25,259 bases of DNA. Source: Cytauxzoon felis (Eukaryota; Apicomplexa; Aconoidasida; Piroplasmida; Theileriidae). This document shows, piece after piece, positions 10,018-24,236 of this stretch. The stretch spans positions 1 to 25,259 of the forward strand of contig JAIQCW010000215.1 in the NCBI GenBank assembly GCA_020283715.1. Direction: 5' to 3'. The position numbers and the translations under genes are program-made. The notes below the pieces were generated by a model. It did no database searches. It saw only the letters and a list, made by a program, of their open reading frames with translations, and was not told the DNA's origin. How positions within the stretch are numbered: the stretch's first letter is position 1; every line of letters starts with the position of its first letter.

Positions 10018-11472
10018 ATGCAAGATATAGGTATACCTATAAAATGGACACAGGTGGAAGATACCTCATGGTAATTTAAGATTAGCAACTGGAACTTCTA
10101 TATCATGTCATTTTTGTAGGTACAAGGTTGAAACATCAAAAGACTACACGTATTATTATAATCGATGCACCAAAGAGGTAAAATTTTCTATTTATACACT
10201 TTAAATCATCATAAATTAGTCTTCATGGGATAAATCCTTTTTAGAGGGCAATGACTCGAAGAGAGGAACAGAGGTAGACGTGGTTGAGGAAGAAGTGCTA
10301 GAAGACGATGTGAAGGCTTACAGAAAACTTATTGAAGAGTTGAAATTTGAGAATAATGTCCAATATGAGCAGGTATATGAATCTAGATGTTATCATTTGG
10401 TATCCACCCATAACTATATTGACCTAATGACATCCTTCTCTTCTACATTACCAACTATATAGGCTTTACCTAGACTCTTGCATGATGAGAGGTTTCAAAT
10501 TATACCAAAGACACATAGAAGGAGATTATTCAACAGTATAAGGAGGGATTTGATTCAGGAAAAGTCTAGAGGTGTAGATATCGCAGCGGTCGACAAACGT
10601 AGTGAGGATGCAGATTTATATAAGGGTACCAGTGTGGTCAAAGGAGAGGATAAGGTGATGAAAGATGAAAAGTTGGTCCGGAAAAGGCGACGTATGGACG
10701 ATAAGGTTAGGGAATTTGGTGAATCATCAGCAAAGAGAAAGTACGAGCACGCAAAATCATTAGCGGAGACATCATTTATCAATCTATTGCACGAAAAGAT
10801 TAAAATGCCCTTTTATAACGGTAGGGTTATTGATGAAGTACCTGTAGAGTTAATAAATTCCGATTTCCGATTCAACAGCGAGTACTTGACTAAACACGAC
10901 AAGCAGTCAATTTATCAAAAGTTCACCCATGATTTCCTGAGAGATAGACTATCCTTATTCGAATCTAAGCTCAAGGAATTAAATTACAACCACTTGAAGT
11001 GTACATTGGATGAGGTGAGTTGAAGGTGATGTTCTCCCTAATCTTGTGGACCCTTCCCTCCTTGATCCCCAATTTCCACTACCTTCTTACCTTCAGCATT
11101 CCATACTTCACACTTCAGGTGGTAAAGTTGGTAGGGCACCGTTTGTTTCAGCATTTACCGCTGAGAGATTTGAGTAGTGCTTTCAAAAGGTGGAAGGACA
11201 GTGTGGTGAGTTAACAGCAACATTTCTATGCATCGACTTTAGAAGGAGGAATTGATGGAGTCATTTAATCTATTGTTACACGAGAAGTTGGGTGATAAAT
11301 TCAGCTCTATGGAGGAATTGGATGAGGTCAAGTTACTCATAGAGGACGATGACAGGTATTTCGAGCACATAATGTCTAATTACAAAAGTACAGATACAAA
11401 TGGCTAGATGATTATAATAATGAACGTCAAGAATTAATTATTAGATATTTAAATAAATGCAAGGGCAAATGA
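10018..11472 (+). CDS. PRP40: PRP40-like splicing factor (WW and FF domains)
   Basis: Seven exons join in frame: 10018-10070, 10120-10177, 10247-10372, 10463-11014, 11119-11205, 11243-11387 and 11408-11472, giving about 361 residues. PRP40 bridges the U1 snRNP at the 5' splice site to branch-point factors. The N-terminus forms a WW domain across the first junction: KWTQVEDTSW, then YTYYYNRCTKE. FF-type helices follow, such as AYRKLIEELKF joined to LPRLLHDERFQIIPKTHRRR. Further FF-like stretches are NLLHEKIKMPF, DKQSIYQKFTHDFLRDRL and FNLLLHEKLGDKF...DDDRYFEHI. A highly charged Lys/Arg/Glu region lies between them. The protein is short for PRP40 (yeast about 580), with one WW visible. The sixth intron is only 20 nt; if it is not spliced, the protein ends a few residues later at the TAG of 11405-11407. 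After the chosen TGA the frame stays open for another 26 codons. Confidence 0.75.
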
Positions 11473-11701
11473 TACTGGAAGGACTGTGTGGAGACCATGG
11501 AGATTCCGGCGAGTACTTTGGAATCCAGTTGTGATTCTACCGACACTTTGTAATTTAAAACATTTAAATTTTAATATCGTAAAGAATGGCTAAGATTGAT
11601 GTATGGTAATTGAACGTGATGAGGGAGTTAGTAGAGAGATGCGGTCGCGCTTGCGAATGTGTGGTGTTCCAGAAATGTGTATTCTAAATAATCTTTTGAT
11701 A

Positions 11702-13346
11702 ATGTTATGGATAGATAAGCATTGTCCTAAGCATTTAGATGAGTTAACATCACATAGTGATGTCAATGAATTATTGAAGAAGCTTGTAGAGAAATCGCAT
11801 AATGAATTACCACACTTTCTATTCTACGGACCTTCAGGCGCTGGTAAGAAGACACGTATATTAGCGACGTTACGCTCGGTATTTGGCAGTAAAATAGATA
11901 AGGTGATTTGAAATGTCCAGGAAAATGATGTAAATTCATGCAGATTAAGACTGATATCATATCATACAAGGATAGCAATGAAATTATCGTATGCCAGAGC
12001 GAGAATCATATACAGAGTATGTTAAAATGTAGAAGACATATGAATTCCTTTAGTACCATGTCCTGAATTGGGTTCAAGAGATCGAGTAATCATACAAGAC
12101 GTCATAAGGAATCTATCCTCAGCTCCATCCGCTTCAAATTACTTCTCCAATGGCCCTTCATACAGAGGTTGGTGTCTTGTAGCATTTTCATCCATCTCCT
12201 TACAGTTTTCATATTTGAAGATGCCGACTCTCTAACTCAGGAAGCCCAGGCCGCTTTGCGTAGAACCATGGAGACATATGTCAAAAATGCGAGAATGTTT
12301 CTACATGTTCGTCAATTGTCAAGGGTAAGTTGATTATTCTCTATTCAATGCATTCTTCAGATCATGTCACCACTAAGAAGCCGTTGTCTATGCATACGCA
12401 TAAGGAGCCATACCATCAATGAGGTTTGTTGTCTATCCCACGGGTTACTATCCACCTTGTTTTCCACTCGCCGTGGTGGCCTCTCCACCTGAGGTCCTTT
12501 CCTTGTCTTGCAGACAGCTCTTCTATTTATTTCCCCTTCCAGCTCCCTGAGATCGCTTCCAGGTATTCCACTTCCACTTGACGTCCAATCAGTACCTTCG
12601 CCACGATCTCTGGGAGTGGCTATACTCTTTAGAGATAGGTAATTAGAAGAGCTGACGGCAGGAGAGACCTCAGGTGGAGAAGAGCTGTCTGCAAGACCTG
12701 CGGTGGATGCTCCACGCCTAGCGGAAATAGAAAGCATTGAGTATACAATATATATTATCAATCTGGCTTTACATAACTGTATTAGATAAAGGATATATTG
12801 CGTGGTATATGTGATAATGAGAATATAACACCGGTTCAAGCGAGTGATGTGATGTTGATGAATATAGCAGAGTCAAGTAATAGGAACTTGAGACGTTCGA
12901 TATTGATGTTGGAGACAGTAGCAATGGGTGGATTTACACTTGAGACGAAGAATTTCTTAATGCCTTGGGAACGTAATGTTAAGAAAATTGTAGATTCCAT
13001 AATACAAACTCAGACACCAGCAACGTATGTTGTATATCTTTTACAGTTTATTACTTAATAGATTAACGGCATTGAGACCACAGATTTATGAATTGTTAGT
13101 TTGTTGTATACCAGGTGAAATCATACTTGAGGTATTTTTACTCTTAAAATCTCATTCTCAATATCACATGATCAGACCATCGTCGAGCAAATTGTAAAAA
13201 GAGTCAATCCAAATCTCATACCAAGTATTATTCATCTAGCAGCACACTTCTCACATACAATGAAACTTGGATCCAGAGATATCTGGCACATTGAAGCATT
13301 CATCGCTCATACAATGAGTGTCATCAGCAGGAAATCTATCAAATAA
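11702..13346 (+). CDS. RFC3: Replication factor C subunit (RFC3 type, yeast Rfc5)
   Basis: Eight exons: 11702-11902, 11944-12016, 12054-12167, 12206-12324, 12361-12423, 12792-13024, 13062-13131 and 13176-13346, giving 347 residues, the normal size. RFC is the nuclear clamp loader that opens PCNA onto primed DNA. MLWIDKHCPK marks the N-terminus, which is why the start at 11702 is preferred to an upstream in-frame ATG at 11603. Walker A is GPSGAGKKTR; the Walker B-like strand is VFIFEDADSL, where the acidic motif is divergent as in this subunit. LTQEAQAALRRTMETY and the arginine-finger region PLRSRC follow. The C-terminal collar shows SSNRNLRRSILM, YELLVCCIPGEIIL and KLGSRDIWHIEAFIA. ADP-ribose or signal features are absent. 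Intron 5 (12424-12791, 368 nt) holds repeat block R4; all other introns are 36-44 nt. Exons alternate between G-rich and C-rich coding strands. Confidence 0.93.
12449..12726 (-). repeat. Dispersed element block R4 inside RFC intron 5
   Basis: Read on the minus strand the order is: ccacttag-type terminus (cgctaggcgtggagc), ccaccgcaggtcttgcagac, left arm with attacctatctctaaagagt and gagatcgtggcg, then gtcaagtggaagtgg, right arm gatctcagggagctggaagg, aataaatagaagagc, gtctgcaagac, acctcaggtgga and ccacggcgagtgga. Most of it is open in that orientation (TRRGASTAG...DLRELEGEINRRAVCKT). It sits antisense to RFC and almost fills the intron. Confidence 0.9.
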
Positions 13347-13420
13347 TAATCACCCTTGTACATTTAATGTTTAATTCATATTAATATACCCAAATGATCG
13401 TGCGATCCAAGTGTTGTCTA

Positions 13421-13715
13421 CCTCCACTCGAGGTCCAATCCTCCTTATCTTCCACTAGGCGTGGAGCCTCCTCCAATTACCTATCTCTAAAGAGTAGAGC
13501 CACTCCCAGAGATCGTGGCAGTGAAGAAGGTAGTGGAGAGGGTAGTGATGGATCATCCATCATGGGAATGATGGAAGATGGTGCTAAGGATGTGTTAGAT
13601 GTAACCTCAAGTGGACTACCTGGAAGCGATCTATGGGAGCTGGAAGGGGAAATAAATAGAGAAGGCCACCACGGCGAGTGGAAGGACCTAGGTGGAGAGC
13701 TGTCTGCAGGACGAA
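13421..13715 (+). repeat. Dispersed element block R5 (full length, open frame)
   Basis: A near-complete copy between the RFC and tRNA genes. It starts with tccactcgaggtcc and cttccactaggcgtggagcc, then has the left arm (ASSNYLSLKSRATPRDRG), a Gly/Ser/Met-rich spacer with ggatcatccatcatgg, and the right arm (TSSGLPGSDLWELEGEINR). It ends with ccacggcgagtgga, acctaggtgga and gtctgcagg. One frame is open right through (about 13394-13774, 126 codons), although no host gene is evident. Whether this frame is expressed cannot be told from sequence. Confidence 0.9.
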
Positions 13716-13810
13716 TAGAGGTAGGATTGACCTTGGTTGATAGAATAAGTTATAATAGTTTTTTGAATATATAATAATATTAGGAGATGTAAATTTGAGT
13801 CGGTTGCATA

Positions 13811-13892
13811 GACAGAATGGCCGAGTGGTCTATGGCGCTGTGTTCAGGTCGCAGTCCTTTATCGGGCGTGGGTTCGAATCCCACTTCTGTCA
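13811..13892 (+). tRNA. tRNA-Leu(CAG): tRNA-Leu (anticodon CAG)
   Basis: The acceptor stem GACAGAA pairs with TTCTGTC at 13885-13891, followed by discriminator A. The D arm is TGGCCGAGTGGTCTATGGC. The anticodon stem CTGTG pairs with CGCAG around loop TTCAGGT, giving anticodon CAG. A long variable arm marks a class II tRNA, and the T arm GTGGGTTCGAATCCCAC is canonical. Internal A and B boxes are intact and no intron is present. The sequence closely follows the eukaryotic cytosolic tRNA-Leu(CAG) pattern. It ends 7 bases before the stop of the minus-strand gene at 13900, so that gene's 3' UTR must run antisense through the tRNA or be extremely short. Confidence 0.95.
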
Positions 13893-13899
13893 AATTATC

Positions 13900-16000
13900 T
13901 TAGATTATAATTAAGATATAAAAGAGAAAATATATTAAATTAATTTTACTTTTTTTAATTCTATTCCAATGATTATGGAATAATGAAGGTATATATTTTA
14001 ATCCTTTATTGAATACTGAACTTCTTGATTGTGTTTTAATAACATTACCTCGTACTTTACGTATAGGTATAGAATCATTTAATACTTTACTATAATAATC
14101 ATAAGGTGCTATATTATTATATACTTGAACTAGACGATTTATAGCTTTGACTTTACTTAATTGATCCCATCCTTTACTCCTCTCTAAAATCCTTATCGCA
14201 TGAATTAAAATTGCTCTATATCTACCATCTTTCGGTAATGAATGTGCTACACATTGTAAATTTGGATACCTTTCATATCTATTATCATTCCTTCTTCCCA
14301 TATTTATCGAACCCGTCACATCATTTGGTATACTCGATTCAAAACTATAAAAATTACCAAAAGGATAATCCGAACTAATATTATCCAAAGATAATGGATT
14401 ATCAAAATATTTTATATTGCACGTCAAAATTCCTTTTCTTCCAAATGAGGTACATCCATCTTTCCCATTGCATGGAGCTTCTCCACCCGAGGTCGTCCTG
14501 CCGTCAGCTCTTTTATTTACCTCCCCCTCCGCTTCCCTGAGATCAGCTTCGGGTAATCCACCTGAGGTCCTGTCCTTGTCTTGCAGACAGCTTCTTCTAT
14601 TTACCTCTCCCTCCGCTTCCCTGAGATCAGCTGCGGGTCCGCCTGAGGTTATATCGCTAGCTTCATTACCTTTACGTTCTTCCGGGTTAACATCCTCTGT
14701 TCCTCCGGGTAAAATTCCTGTTCTTAGGGGTTGATTATCTTCGTTATTCCGGGTTAACATTTTCTGTTCCTCCTCATTACAATCGCCACGATCTCCGGGA
14801 GTGGCATTACCCTTCAGGGATAGGTAATTGGAAGAGCTGTCTGCAAGACCAAGAGAGTTGGATTGGACCTCAGGTGGAGAAGCCTCCACGGCTAGTGGAA
14901 CAGAGGTTGTAACCTCAGGTAGAAATCTACTATCATTTTCTTTTGTGTTTTTGATGATATAATTTAAGATTTTATTGACATTTGATAATTTTTGTTTTAG
15001 TCTTTTCAATGGGCAATGATGGTACATGACATCACCATGGAATGATAAGAGTGGTTCAACTACTTCTGGTGGTATAGAAATCTATAATGATGTCAAATAA
15101 TATTTCATTCTTCAACTCACATTAAATTTATGAGCTCTTAAATCATTTATAGAATCCAAGACCTTTTCAATCCTTGTCTCTTCAAATGCATTTCTAGTAC
15201 ATAAATTTCTTAATAAATTACGTAGTGTAGCCTTCTTTAAAGAATATGAACTATTATATTCACTCAATTCATTAATTAAAATTGGTCTCCTATAAAAAGA
15301 ATTATATCCATTCAACATTATAAAATACAAACTCGAGATTTGATATATTCAATTCTATAGCTCTAGACATTACATCTATAAATCTATCTGTTATTATATG
15401 CTGTATATCAATGGATATATATAAAAAAAATTTAACTCTTATACAACATACATTTGGTATTGGACGATTTCCAGATAAAATTTCTTTTACTACCATGAAA
15501 CGATTTGCTTTTTTAACATCATTAACTAATGATAATGTCTCAGTTTCTTTAGAGAATAGGCTAGACCTATAGAAATATAATAAAGAATAGGTATATATAA
15601 TATACTGTATTTCAAATGGTTGTAATTCTTTAGTATAATCTATACCCATATTAAATTTATCAGGTTTCTTATTAATATCCTTCAATGTTAACCTTTTAAT
15701 ATTGAAGGATTTGTTTTTTATACGTTCCAATTCCTTCTGTATTAAATCTGATGAATCTTTAGACACATTAGATGTAGTATTTGATACTTTGAGATCTAGA
15801 GCTTCATTAATCTTAGATAATTGATCCTTTGTTACATCCTATTAGATGTGTATTCAACAATATCAACCATATATTATACATACCTCTAATGAATGTTGTG
15901 TTAATAATACCCTCTTATCCGATTCTGTTAAAAATTTATACCTCTTTAAATTAGACAACAACACATCGAAACTTGTAGAAATATAACGTCTATTTAGCAT
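13900..16000 (-). CDS. Unidentified protein, possibly organellar, carrying an in-frame element
   Basis: Four minus-strand exons join in frame: 16000-15884, 15838-15333, 15289-15121 and 15081-13900, giving about 657 residues; introns are 45, 43 and 39 nt. The start MLNRRYISTSFDVLLSNLKR is basic and hydroxylated without acids, as in mitochondrial targeting peptides. The body is rich in Lys, Leu and Ile and looks alpha-helical (LKKATLRNLLRNLCTRNAF, IEKVLDSINDLRAHKF). This recalls the helical repeats of apicomplexan RAP/FASTK-like RNA-binding proteins, but no RAP domain was found, so this is a weak inference. Residues about 318-468 are encoded by element block R6 in frame; conserved-looking sequence resumes after it (PKDGRYRAILIHAIRILERS). 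Alternatively R6 is spliced out; GAG/gttaca and later AAG junctions could serve. The C-terminus is an unusual hydrophobic tail (INLIYFLFYILIII). The gene shares a 125-bp divergent promoter with the RAP gene. Confidence 0.65.
14470..14922 (-). repeat. Dispersed element block R6 inside a coding exon
   Basis: On the minus strand this block has ccactagccgtggaggcttc, the left arm (SSNYLSLKGNATPGDRG), a 160-bp filler, and two successive right arms (AADLREAEGEVNRR and EADLREAEGEVNKR). These are joined by gtctgcaagac- and gacggcagga-type links and followed by a degenerate ctccatgcaatggg. The frame is the same one used by R11 and is continuous with the host gene on both sides. The filler holds a 27-bp direct repeat (14680-14706 and 14747-14773, about two mismatches). 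Confidence 0.9.
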
Positions 16001-16125
16001 TTCAGTACATAAAATTATATCATTTTCAATTTATTATCATATGATAACCTTGGGTTAATAATAGTGGTGAATGAAGTCTAATTTTTAATCAATTCAATCA
16101 ATATGATACAATATATCCCTTTTAA
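16001..16125. promoter_or_regulatory. Divergent intergenic region, shared promoter
   Basis: Only 125 bp separate the start codons of the minus-strand gene ending at 16000 and the plus-strand RAP gene at 16126. Any promoters must overlap here. The segment is AT-rich; no defined box was recognised. The role is inferred from position only. Confidence 0.4.
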
Positions 16126-17615
16126 ATGTTAAAAAGATGTGTTAATAGTGATCTAGTTAAGAATCTCAATGATTTATCATATAATCAGGTCATTTATACA
16201 TTCGACACGCTAAGTAGAGTAGTTTTTATAACATTAGCCCTAATTTATACCATTTAAACAGAGTGGTATCAATGATTGGCACTTATGGGATCATCTATGT
16301 GAAAGGGTTAAACCCGAGTTGAAGTTATTCAATATATACGATAACCTCAAGATCGTACATTCACTGGCAAAGGTATCATACAGAAAGGTATGGAAAACAT
16401 TATGTGGATTCACCTAAATATAGCTGTCATTACTGTCGACAATAGATCGTTTAGTACTAAAGACATTTAAAATAATCGATCCGAGGCATTTGACGCAATA
16501 TTTAATAGACTTGAATAAATTAGATAATTTAGAAGCTAATACATTTATTACAATCGTTAACTCAAGTAATATTTCGTTATTCTCATCATTTGATCTGTGC
16601 TTCCTCCTCCATTTGGCATCTAAGCTACAACTACAGGATTTTGAGATTCTAGATAAGATATCTAATGAAATTCTTAATAATGACGATAAATTCCAACAAT
16701 TATGTCTGGTAAGTACAGTTTTACTCGAATCCATAAATTAAACTCTACTTCCATCCATAGGATAAGATTTCAGTGGCCATAGTTATAAGGTCACTAGGGT
16801 TTTTGCAGTATAAAAACAGATTATTCAGCACGTTAATTAGTGAAATACTACCGTCATTGTTGTATAAATTCAATAATCAAGAGCTGACGAATATCTTAAT
16901 GTCTATAATCATCGCATATTTACACTCAAACTGTACGTTTACATTCTAGTATACCCAGAAACACTCTTATGTATACAGTGTCAAGTGTAGAGGGCATAAC
17001 AAGCATCCTATTGGATAGAATCGCATATTTATTGCCACAATTAACCTTTATAGAGGTTAATCAGGTGAGTATTAAAATTGAAAATTTACATGACATCTCA
17101 GTTGTTTATAAGTCTATATTACTTGAAGCATAACTTCAGTGGATTCAACGCTAGGCACGAGGAGCTGTTGAACTCCATAGTCAAATTGAACATGAAATTT
17201 GTGCCAAGTACCTCAAAGTTACAAATGAAGCTATCAAGTATATTAGATGAGCTTAAAGTTGAATATAAAACAGAATACATCATTGGACCATATAGAGTAG
17301 ACTATGTAATACCAGCAATGAATGTAAGTAGAAGCTCCATGAGTCTGGAGGAGACTAGAGTAATGATTTCCATACTAAATTACATAGACTGCCATAGAAG
17401 TAAATGGATATACACATTTCTATCACAAAAGTATCAATTTAAATGGCATAACTCAATTGAAGTATAAAATAATCGAGGACCTGGGCTGGCGCGTCATAGG
17501 CATTGACTACTATGACTGGAAGAATAAGAATCGCCAGGTAAGTAAAAATGAATAATAAAATATCAAACTATAGGATAAATTGGAGTATTTATTAGAGAAA
17601 CTGAAGAAGAAGTGA
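16126..17615 (+). CDS. RAP-domain protein
   Basis: Eight exons: 16126-16188, 16262-16387, 16424-16708, 16761-16900, 16950-17064, 17102-17323, 17388-17537 and 17574-17615, giving about 380 residues. The C-terminus is a clear RAP domain: YRVDYVIPAMN, TAIEVNGYTHFYHKS, LKYKIIEDLGWRVIGIDYYD, then DKLEYLLEKLKKK. RAP domains are predicted RNA-binding, restriction-endonuclease-like folds, greatly expanded in apicomplexans and often mitochondrial. The upstream part is helical and leucine-rich (DRLVLKTFKIIDPRHLTQYL, CFLLHLASKLQLQDFEIL), consistent with the helical repeats that usually precede RAP. MLKRCVNSDLVKNL could be a targeting peptide. Junctions in the RAP part are firm because they restore the domain. 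The exon 2 donor (16388, alternatively 16372) and the exon 4-5 junction (donor gtctat) are less certain. The next gene, CDC5, starts 125 bp downstream. Confidence 0.88.
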
Positions 17616-17734
17616 TTATTTGAAGATTTAGTATACCCTTGGGCCATGGGGAACCCGAATTCTTTTTATGAAACTCAGTCGTTATAATAAAATGTTGAAT
17701 ATTTAATGTAATATATCCGTGTATTTATATGTAA

Positions 17735-21680
<3,946 letters not shown>

Positions 21681-22153
21681 AGACAATATTAATGATGAGT
21701 GATTTCAATACAAAAGGGATATATATAACAACATTGAAATAATATTTGGATATAGAAGTATAAATTTATTTAATTGATTGAGTTTATATATTATATATTT
21801 CTATTATTAGTAATATTGTTTTGTTGGGCGAATATATGTGTCCATCAAGATCCTGTATGATGGATGATGTAAGGAAATACAATGTATTATCGTCTATAAA
21901 GTGTTATTATGTTTGGTATTTATGTATGAACTTCCATAGGCCTTTGCCTAATTTGAATAATTATAGGAAGATAAATATATATTGAGGGAGATAGATTTAT
22001 AGATATAAATTGTTTTATTATCTTTATAGATGATACATTTTGATTTATAATATATAGAAATAGTGATACAACTTATATAAAAGTTTAAGTTTGGTGTATT
22101 TTCTTTTAAATAAAGTATCATTAATAATTCTTATTCTTAATGATCGCTAAAGC
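21681..22153. other. AT-rich intergenic region
   Basis: About 470 bases between the CDC5 stop and the next start codon at 22154. No open frame, element arm or RNA gene was seen. It should hold the CDC5 3' end and the downstream promoter. Confidence 0.6.
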
Positions 22154-24120
22154 ATGGATCATCAGGGGAAGGATGTTTCAAAACACGATGATATTGATTC
22201 GATCGGTTTTGGGTATCTTTCCCTAGGCCAAAAGTTGCTTGCTAATTGTGTTAAAAAGACAGGTTGGTATATTTATATTATAAATATGATAATAATAATA
22301 GGTATAAGTGTTAGTGTACGTGGTATAGCTGTGAATACAACAAGTCAGACAAAGACTGTGGGTAGTGCATGGAAATCAGAAGGTAGATATGATACAGGTC
22401 ATCAAAAGACTATAAGGTTAGTTGATGATTATGATTTCATATAATAATATATAGTACATCATTGGATGATGTATCATTTCCAGATTTATTAGGATCTAGT
22501 AATCGTGATTTATTGGGTAAAAAAGGTTCATTTTTGTTATCTAGTAAATCACAGGATAGTAGTTTTGAGTATAATTTAATAAATGATACAAAATCAATAC
22601 CGATTAATAAGTGTAGTAGTGATATTGAGCATGATATAATTGGTGATCAATTTTTAATGCCTGGTATGAAGGGTACATATCCATTAGGTTTTACAAATTT
22701 TATCGGTAAGGGTATAAAAGATCCACCACCACCTCCACCAAGTGCACCATATCCTGTACAAAAGAAGTCTAAAAATAAGATTATAATTTTAAGTAATAAA
22801 ACACAGGTACAAGATGAAGATTGTAAAGTTTCTAAATATGATAATGAAATTTATATTAATCCCGACTATAATATATTCCCAGATGACCAAATATCATCAC
22901 CCATACCTGATCTAATGGAAGTGGAAGATCATCCTCTTGTAGAGAGTTCTTCATTTGATGTACAATCATCTACATTCCATACCTCTGTTCCCACTAGGCG
23001 TGGAGCCTCTTCTAATTATTTATCCCTAAACGGTAGAGCCACTCCCGGAGATCGTGGCAGTGGAGAGGGTAGTTATGTAACCTCAAGTGGATATGGATTA
23101 CCTGGAAGCGATCTACGGGAGCTGGAAAGGGAAGTAAATAGAAGAGCTGTCTGCAAGACGACCTCAAGTGGAATGAGGAATAGTACTGGACCTCAAGTGG
23201 AAGTGGAACCCGTAGCTGATCTCGGGGAAGCGGAGGGGGAACTAAATAGAGGAGCTGACGGCAGGAATGTAACCTCAGGTGGAACGGCGAGTGGCAACAT
23301 TAGGGCCTCGACTGGAAGAAGAAGCATTGTAGAAGATATCACTAGGACATCAGGTGGTACACCTAGTCGTAGAAATTCAAATATAACATCGGGTGGTAGC
23401 CGTCTTCAAGATAAATTATCATCAAGTTCAAGAGTTGGTAATAGATCATATAATGGAGATGATGATATTAAATTATTGGAAAGTCCTATTATAAAGGGTA
23501 AAACATCTCCTACAAACATTCATAATACTAGTAAGACACATTCTATAACGTTGACCAATAAACAATCAAGTACTGAACGTATTGGTAAATCTGAACGAAG
23601 CTTAACGAGTACGAGCACAAGTACAAGATCTAATGAAAATAAAATGAATATTACATCAACATCTATGAACCAAGGAAAATCAACACCGATAAATCAAAGA
23701 CCATCCTCTACTATAAATCAAGGGTCATCCTCCACAGTGAATGATGGATCATCATCTAATGATATATCAAATACTAAAGGTCAATCAAAATGTTTAGATG
23801 ATGTATCAAATACGAAATTAATAAATGTTAAAAAAAATACACCACAATTAAAAAATAATAAACAATATAAAAAATATGATACAAATAGTGGTAAAAATCC
23901 AAAAAATAAACGTAGTAATGCCTCTAAATCACTACATTTAGATTCCAATATAGATGATGATGATAATTGGAGATCAACTTCTAAAGATTTAATACAATCA
24001 CCCAAAAATAAACCCAAGAATAATTTAAATTTTAATAAAGAAGCAAATAATAATATCAATGAAGATAGAGGTAATAAAAATTCATTTAAAAATACACGAA
24101 AATTAAATAAAAATAATTAA
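22154..24120 (+). CDS. Unrecognised low-complexity protein with an in-frame element
   Basis: Three exons: 22154-22262, 22302-22416 and 22455-24120, with introns of 39 and 38 nt, giving about 629 residues. The start MDHQGKDVSKHDDIDS opens an N-terminal region (IGFGYLSLGQKLLANCVKKT, GSAWKSEGRYDTGHQKT) that looks structured but was not recognised. A PPPPPPSAPYP tract lies near residue 160. Residues about 235-394 come from element block R11, in frame and in the same direction as the gene. The remaining C-terminal 235 residues are low complexity, rich in Ser, Thr, Asn and Lys (TSTSTSTRSNENK, NQGSSSTVNDGSSS, a basic Asn/Lys tail), without acidic catalytic motifs. No signal peptide or membrane span is visible once the first intron is removed; unspliced, that intron would encode a hydrophobic stretch. 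Disordered RNA-binding or structural roles are possible, but no function is assigned. Confidence 0.7.
22936..23412 (+). repeat. Element block R11 inside a coding exon
   Basis: The longest block: cttgtagagagttcttc, cactaggcgtggagcc, left arm (ASSNYLSLNGRATPGDRG), acctcaagtgga, right arm (GSDLRELEREVNRRAVCKT), then acctcaagtgga twice, a second right arm (VADLGEAEGELNRGADGR), acctcaggtgga and ggcgagtgg. Degenerate TSGG repeats with cgtcttcaagat follow. No stop interrupts the host frame across 480 bp. The frame and direction match R6 in the other coding exon. Confidence 0.9.
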
Positions 24121-24236
24121 TTTATTTTTTACCCCCTTCATCACAACAACTCAGTCTTTGTAAACATTTATATTAAATAACAATCAGTCCATATTTTATT
24201 ATATTATATTGAAATTCAGTTCAACCGAGGTATAAT

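Noticed and set aside
11603..11701. Upstream in-frame ATG extending the RFC subunit by 33 residues
   Set aside because: Family members begin at MxLWxDKY-like sequence, which here starts at 11702; the extension is not protein-like.
12357..12839. A 160-codon minus-strand gene over RFC intron 5
   Set aside because: The open frame is the element's own arm reading plus chance extension into RFC exons.
22263..22301. Hydrophobic segment IYIINMIIIIG as a membrane span in the gene at 22154
   Set aside because: It coincides with a 39-nt stretch bounded by gt and tag whose removal joins the flanking exons in frame; it is most likely an intron.
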